64,000 nucleotides of DNA from Streptomyces humidus (GTDB lineage Bacteria; Actinomycetota; Actinomycetes; Streptomycetales; Streptomycetaceae). Position 1 is the first letter of the stretch; every line of letters begins with the position of its first letter. Of this stretch, positions 60,573 to 64,000 are shown in pieces. The notes under the pieces are model-generated. The model worked only from the letters and a program-made list of their open reading frames with translations, had not been told where the DNA came from and searched no databases. Position numbers and translations under genes: made by a program. The stretch spans positions 248,001 through 312,000 of the forward strand of contig NZ_BMTL01000001.1 of assembly GCF_014649655.1 (NCBI RefSeq), written 5' to 3'.

Positions 60573-61601
60573 CTACGAGCCTCCGGCCCCCGGCACCACG
60601 GCCCGCCGCTCCGGCGACCCTTCGCCCGAACTCCCCGGCGCGTACAGCATCTTCGCGATCACCGCCTCGATGTCCGGCTCCCGCACCGACAGGTCCAGCA
60701 GCGGGTACCGCGCCGCGATGTGCGCCACCAGCGGAGCCGCGGACGCCGACGCCGGGAACGCCAGCCACTGACGCGGGCCCTCCACCCTCACCACCCGCGC
60801 CGCCTCCCCCGCCTCGATCGGCGGCAGCTCCCGCTCCAGGTCCACCACCAGCGTCCGCTCGCTCTCACCCGCCTCGTGCAGCCCGGACAACGCCCCGTCG
60901 TACACCAGACGGCCGTGGTCGATGACCATCACCCGCGAACACAACTGCTCGATGTCCTGGAGATCGTGCGTGGTGAGCAGCACCGTCGTGCCACGCTCGG
61001 CGTTCAGCTCCCGCAGGAACTCCCGCACCCGCGCCTTGGAGACCACGTCCAGGCCGATCGTCGGCTCGTCCAGATACAGCACCTCCGGATCGTGCAGCAA
61101 CGCCGCCGCGATGTCGCCCCGCATCCGCTGCCCGAGCGACAACTGCCGCACCGGAACCTCCAACAGCGCCGCCAGATCCAGCAGTTCGACCAGCCGGTCG
61201 AGGTTCTCCCGGTAACGCCCGTCCGGGATCCGGTACATGCGGTGCATCAGCCGGTAGGAGTCGATCAGCGGAAGGTCCCACCACAGCGTCGTACGCTGCC
61301 CGAACACCACCCCTATCCGATGCGCCAGCCGCGTCCGCTCGCGCGACGGATCGATCCCGGCGACCCGCAACCGGCCCCCGCTCGGCGTCAGGATCCCCGT
61401 CAGCATCTTGATCGTCGTCGACTTCCCGGCCCCGTTCGGACCGATGTAGCCGACCATCTCACCGCGCGCCACCCGGAAGGAGATCGCGTCCACCGCCCGC
61501 ACCCGCCGCAGCTCCCGCTTCAGGAAACCGGTCCTGCGACGCACGTCGAAGACCTTCTCCACCCGGTCCACCTCGATGAACGCACTCTCCGACACCGTCA
61601 C
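60573..61601 (-). CDS. ABC transporter ATP-binding protein
   Basis: A 342-residue ATPase. Walker A is IGPNGAGKSTTIKML (about residue 48), Q-loop near FGQRTTLWWDLPL, signature LSLGQRMRGDIAAALL (about 150), Walker B VLYLDEPTIGLDV (about 170), and switch TTHDLQDIEQL. The C-terminal region (about 250-342) is a regulatory-like extension with VTV/EPDIEAVIAK. It fits the NodI/DUF990-linked exporter group. The start (GTG 61601) is eight bases after the permease stop on this strand. Confidence 0.88.
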   Translation of the reverse strand: MTVSESAFIEVDRVEKVFDVRRRTGFLKRELRRVRAVDAISFRVARGEMVGYIGPNGAGKSTTIKMLTGILTPSGGRLRVAGIDPSRERTRLAHRIGVVFGQRTTLWWDLPLIDSYRLMHRMYRIPDGRYRENLDRLVELLDLAALLEVPVRQLSLGQRMRGDIAAALLHDPEVLYLDEPTIGLDVVSKARVREFLRELNAERGTTVLLTTHDLQDIEQLCSRVMVIDHGRLVYDGALSGLHEAGESERTLVVDLERELPPIEAGEAARVVRVEGPRQWLAFPASASAAPLVAHIAARYPLLDLSVREPDIEAVIAKMLYAPGSSGEGSPERRAVVPGAGGS

Positions 61602-61609
61602 GTCCGCAC

Positions 61610-62440
61610 TCAACTCCCCGTACTCCGGTACGACCTCAGTCCGACCCGCCACGCCAGCCCCGCCGCCGCACAGCACACCGACGCCACCAGCGGCGGCGCG
61701 AACGCCGCCCACTGCGGCAGCCCCAGCGGATACGGCCGGCCCAGCACATACGACGCCGGAACCCAGTTGACGAACGCCAGCGGGAACACGAACGTCACCC
61801 CCCGCACCAGCTCCGTGCCGAACACCGTCGGCGGATACTGCAACAACGTCTGACCGCCGTACGTGAACGCCGACTGCACCTCCGCCGCGTCCTGCGCGAC
61901 GAACTGGAACGCCGCGCCCGCCACGAACAGCGACGCGAAGATCACCGCGCCGCTCACCAGCATCACCGGCACCAGCAACACCTTCTGCGGCGACCACACC
62001 ACGTCCGTCGCCGCCAGCGCGTACCCGAACACCACCGTCGCCTGCACGATCCGGCTCACCCGGCGCAACGCGAACCGGTCCGCGGCGACCTGGGCCAGCA
62101 CCGGCGCCGGCCGCACCAGCAGCGTGTCCAGCGTCCCGTCCCGCACCCGCGTGCCCAGCCGGCCCGCCGAACCGATCGCCAGATCCGCGAACCCGAACGA
62201 CATCGCCGACAGCCCGTACAGAAACGCGATCTCCGGCAACGAATAACCGCCCAGCGCGTCGACCTGCGAGTACATCAGCAAGATCGCGACAAAATCCAGG
62301 CCCGTCACCAGCAGACTGCCCAGCGCCGTCATCAGGAACGACACCCGATAGGCGAGCGTCGAGCGGATCCACATCCCCGCGACCAGCCGATACGCCCGCA
62401 ACCCCTGCGCCAGTCCCGCCGCCCGGCCCCCCTCAGCCAC
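61610..62440 (-). CDS. ABC-2 type transporter permease (DUF990 family)
   Basis: A 276-residue permease with six hydrophobic segments (VSFLMTALGSLLVTGLDFVAILLM; VLLVPVMLVSGAVIFASLFVAGAAF; AAFAPPLVASVCCAAAGLAW). DGTLDTLLVRPAPVLAQVAAD is the family's conserved cytoplasmic segment. GTG 62440 overlaps the upstream permease stop by eight bases. It forms the exporter with the other permease and the ATPase; the substrate is unknown. Confidence 0.85.
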   Translation of the reverse strand: MAEGGRAAGLAQGLRAYRLVAGMWIRSTLAYRVSFLMTALGSLLVTGLDFVAILLMYSQVDALGGYSLPEIAFLYGLSAMSFGFADLAIGSAGRLGTRVRDGTLDTLLVRPAPVLAQVAADRFALRRVSRIVQATVVFGYALAATDVVWSPQKVLLVPVMLVSGAVIFASLFVAGAAFQFVAQDAAEVQSAFTYGGQTLLQYPPTVFGTELVRGVTFVFPLAFVNWVPASYVLGRPYPLGLPQWAAFAPPLVASVCCAAAGLAWRVGLRSYRSTGS

Positions 62441-63233
62441 CCTGCACCACCACCCGCCGCGTCGCCGCCCGCTGCACCAGCCGCCCCACCGCCAGCAGCA
62501 CCACCGCCCACGCCGCCTGGAACGCGAACGCCGACCACGGATCGACCACGCCCATCAGCACGTCCGCCGGCATCTGCAGCAACGCCGCCCACGGCAACGC
62601 CGCCACGATGTCCCCCAACGGCTGCGGAAACGCGTTCAACGGCAACGCCATCCCGGAACAGAACATCCCCGTCACCATCAGCGCCTGCAACGCACCCGTC
62701 CCGTCCAGCAGCCAGAACCCGCTCAACGCCACCAGGAACCGGATCCCGTAACTCACCACCATCGCCAGCGCGACCGCGACCAGGAACGCCGACCAGAGGG
62801 CCGGATCGCGCGGCAACGCCGTCGGGAAGAACAACGCCCCGAAGACGAACGGGATCACCCCGCGCCCCGCCAACTGGAACACCGCCCGCCCCACGTCCAC
62901 CGCCAGCCACCACGCCTGGAGATCGGCCGGCCGGTACAGATCCACGGCCACGTCCCCCGTGCGGACCCGCTCGATCAGATCCGTCTCGAAACCGCCGCCC
63001 TGGATCGCCAGCGTCGCGAACAGCGCCTGCCCCAACCACACATAGGTCACCGCCTGCGACTGGTCGTAACCGCCCAGATGCGGTCGTTCGTCCCACAACG
63101 CCAGATATGTATAGACCAGGATCAGGCCGAAAACCGTGTTGGTGAACACCCCCGCGGCCGTGGCCACCCGGTAGGTCGCGTACCGTCGGAAACTCCCCAC
63201 CGCGACGGCCGCGTACAACCGCGCCGATCCCAA
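62433..63233 (-). CDS. ABC transporter permease, second subunit
   Basis: A 266-residue permease, about six membrane helices (AAGVFTNTVFGLILVYTYLAL; VIPFVFGALFFPTAL; LVAVALAMVVSYGIRFLVALSGFWLL). RVRTGDVAVDLYRPADLQAWW parallels the DUF990 loop in the other permease. The TTG start at 63233 with GGAGGAGGG upstream is preferred; the frame is open further 5'. It is the first gene of the three-gene exporter operon. Confidence 0.82.
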   Translation of the reverse strand: MGSARLYAAVAVGSFRRYATYRVATAAGVFTNTVFGLILVYTYLALWDERPHLGGYDQSQAVTYVWLGQALFATLAIQGGGFETDLIERVRTGDVAVDLYRPADLQAWWLAVDVGRAVFQLAGRGVIPFVFGALFFPTALPRDPALWSAFLVAVALAMVVSYGIRFLVALSGFWLLDGTGALQALMVTGMFCSGMALPLNAFPQPLGDIVAALPWAALLQMPADVLMGVVDPWSAFAFQAAWAVVLLAVGRLVQRAATRRVVVQGG

Positions 63234-63466
63234 GGCAACCCTCCTCCCCGCCCACGAGTCACCCCTGGTGCCCCCGTCGACACCGAAGCGCAGGAGCCTA
63301 GTGCGCCCGTGCCGTCGCGCGCCACGCGATTTCCGGCACAACACGCGCCGATTGTCGGGAACGGAACGCTTGGTGCGAGAGTCTTCAACACAGGGGCACA
63401 GAAGGCGTACGAGGCTTACGAGGCGTACGGGAACGTACCCACGCGACATCAGGAGTCCTGCAGCAC

Positions 63467-64000
63467 ATGAGTGACGATCCGCAGCCGCAGCAGCCGACCG
63501 AAGGCTCGGCACCAGGAAAGCCCGAGGCGGGTGACGGGGGAAGCGAGACGAAAGCGAAGCGACCCAAGCGCACCGGATGGCGCCGCCTCCTGCCCACCTG
63601 GCGGATGGTGCTGGGGACGTTCATCCTCGGCGTCCTGCTCGTCGTCGGCCTCTTCTTCCTCGGCTACTCGATGGTCGAGATCCCGCCGGCCAACGCCCTC
63701 GCCACGAAGCAGTCCAACGTCTACCTCTACGCCGACGGCACCGAGATCGCCCGCGACGGCACCGTCAACCGCGAGAACGTCGGCCTCGCCCAGATCTCCA
63801 AGGACGCCCAGCACGCCGTCCTGGCCGCCGAGGACCGCGACTTCTACACCGAGTCCGCCATCGACCCCAAGGCGATGCTCCGGGCCGGCTGGAACACCGC
63901 CACCGGCAAGGGCAAACAGTCCGGCTCCACCATCACCCAGCAGTACGTGAAGAACTACTACCTCGCGCAGGTGCAGACCGCCACGCGCAAGTTCAAGGAG
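63467..64000 (+). CDS. Class A penicillin-binding protein / transglycosylase (partial, cut by window end)
   Basis: The first 178 residues of a bifunctional PBP. A basic cytoplasmic N-terminus and membrane helix (MVLGTFILGVLLVVGLFFLGYSM, about residues 47-69) are followed by the GT51 glycosyltransferase domain, with HAVLAAEDRDFYTESAID (catalytic Glu in the ED-x-F-Y motif, about 122) and KGKQSGSTITQQYVKNYYL (about 149-167). The His usual after EDxxFYxH is replaced by Ser. AGGAG lies 12 bases before ATG 63467. The transpeptidase domain would lie beyond the window. Confidence 0.9.
   Translation, partial: MSDDPQPQQPTEGSAPGKPEAGDGGSETKAKRPKRTGWRRLLPTWRMVLGTFILGVLLVVGLFFLGYSMVEIPPANALATKQSNVYLYADGTEIARDGTVNRENVGLAQISKDAQHAVLAAEDRDFYTESAIDPKAMLRAGWNTATGKGKQSGSTITQQYVKNYYLAQVQTATRKFKE

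Noticed and set aside
60390..61853. A 487-residue plus-strand frame over the ABC ATPase
   Set aside because: Antisense His/Pro/Arg-rich shadow that begins inside the 18-bp repeat; the minus frame has intact ATPase motifs.

Overview
The window is chromosomal DNA of a Streptomyces-type actinomycete. Most of it is very GC-rich, with strong third-position G/C, GTG/TTG starts and tightly overlapping operons. Several families are typical of the genus: DUF5753 XRE regulators with DUF397 partners, DUF6879, CU044_5270, class E sortase with an LAxTG substrate, DUF6412 beside a YidC paralogue, and ectoine import (Ehu). The species cannot be named from sequence alone. About 58 protein genes, three identical tRNA-Lys(CTT) genes, two decayed gene remnants and several candidate operators are annotated.

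Layout. 0-3.6 kb: an XRE/TPR-type regulator, a histidine phosphatase and a PAP2-type membrane enzyme. 3.5-7.7 kb: a translationally coupled three-gene operon of a Cas4/RecB-like nuclease with probable Fe-S cysteines, an unknown 545-residue protein and an SF1 Upf1/Dna2-like helicase, in effect a split Dna2-like machine. 7.9-14.2 kb: small conserved genes, the first tRNA-Lys, a secreted metalloprotease, a PAS-GGDEF-EAL c-di-GMP enzyme and a luciferase-like oxidoreductase. 14.4-21.9 kb: a probable ectoine or related solute locus with an Asp/Glu-racemase-family enzyme, a 2-hydroxyacid dehydrogenase, a cupin, ehuBCDA and an IclR regulator. 22-27.6 kb: two further tRNA-Lys genes flanking an acyl-CoA synthetase, a DUF3592 protein, an SPFH protein and a secreted NlpC/P60 peptidoglycan hydrolase. 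Between the DUF3592 and SPFH genes lies the remnant of a chitin LPMO gene that still carries two DasR-type sites.

27.6-40.4 kb: surface proteins (including an LAxTG protein and a class E sortase), a HAD phosphatase, a ROK regulator divergent from a Gfo/Idh/MocA oxidoreductase with a strong palindrome between them, a FAH-family hydrolase, YidC2/DUF6412, a GH30-type galactanase and a SEC-C protein. 40.4-51.2 kb is accessory. It holds a visibly AT-richer DUF262 + HEPN RNase pair (the HEPN gene has a TTA codon), a PLD-helicase-DUF3427 protein, and two sets of DUF5753 XRE regulators with HATPase, DUF397 and DUF6879 partners, followed by small orphan genes. 51.2-64 kb returns to core content: an ECF sigma factor with its membrane partner, a GlxA-type regulator, an MFS transporter, DUF445, an SGNH hydrolase, a three-gene ABC exporter and the start of a class A penicillin-binding protein cut by the window end.

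The best candidates for undescribed biology are the DUF262-HEPN and PLD/DUF3427 island, the split Dna2-like operon with its unknown middle protein, and the LPMO remnant with an intact-looking regulatory region.
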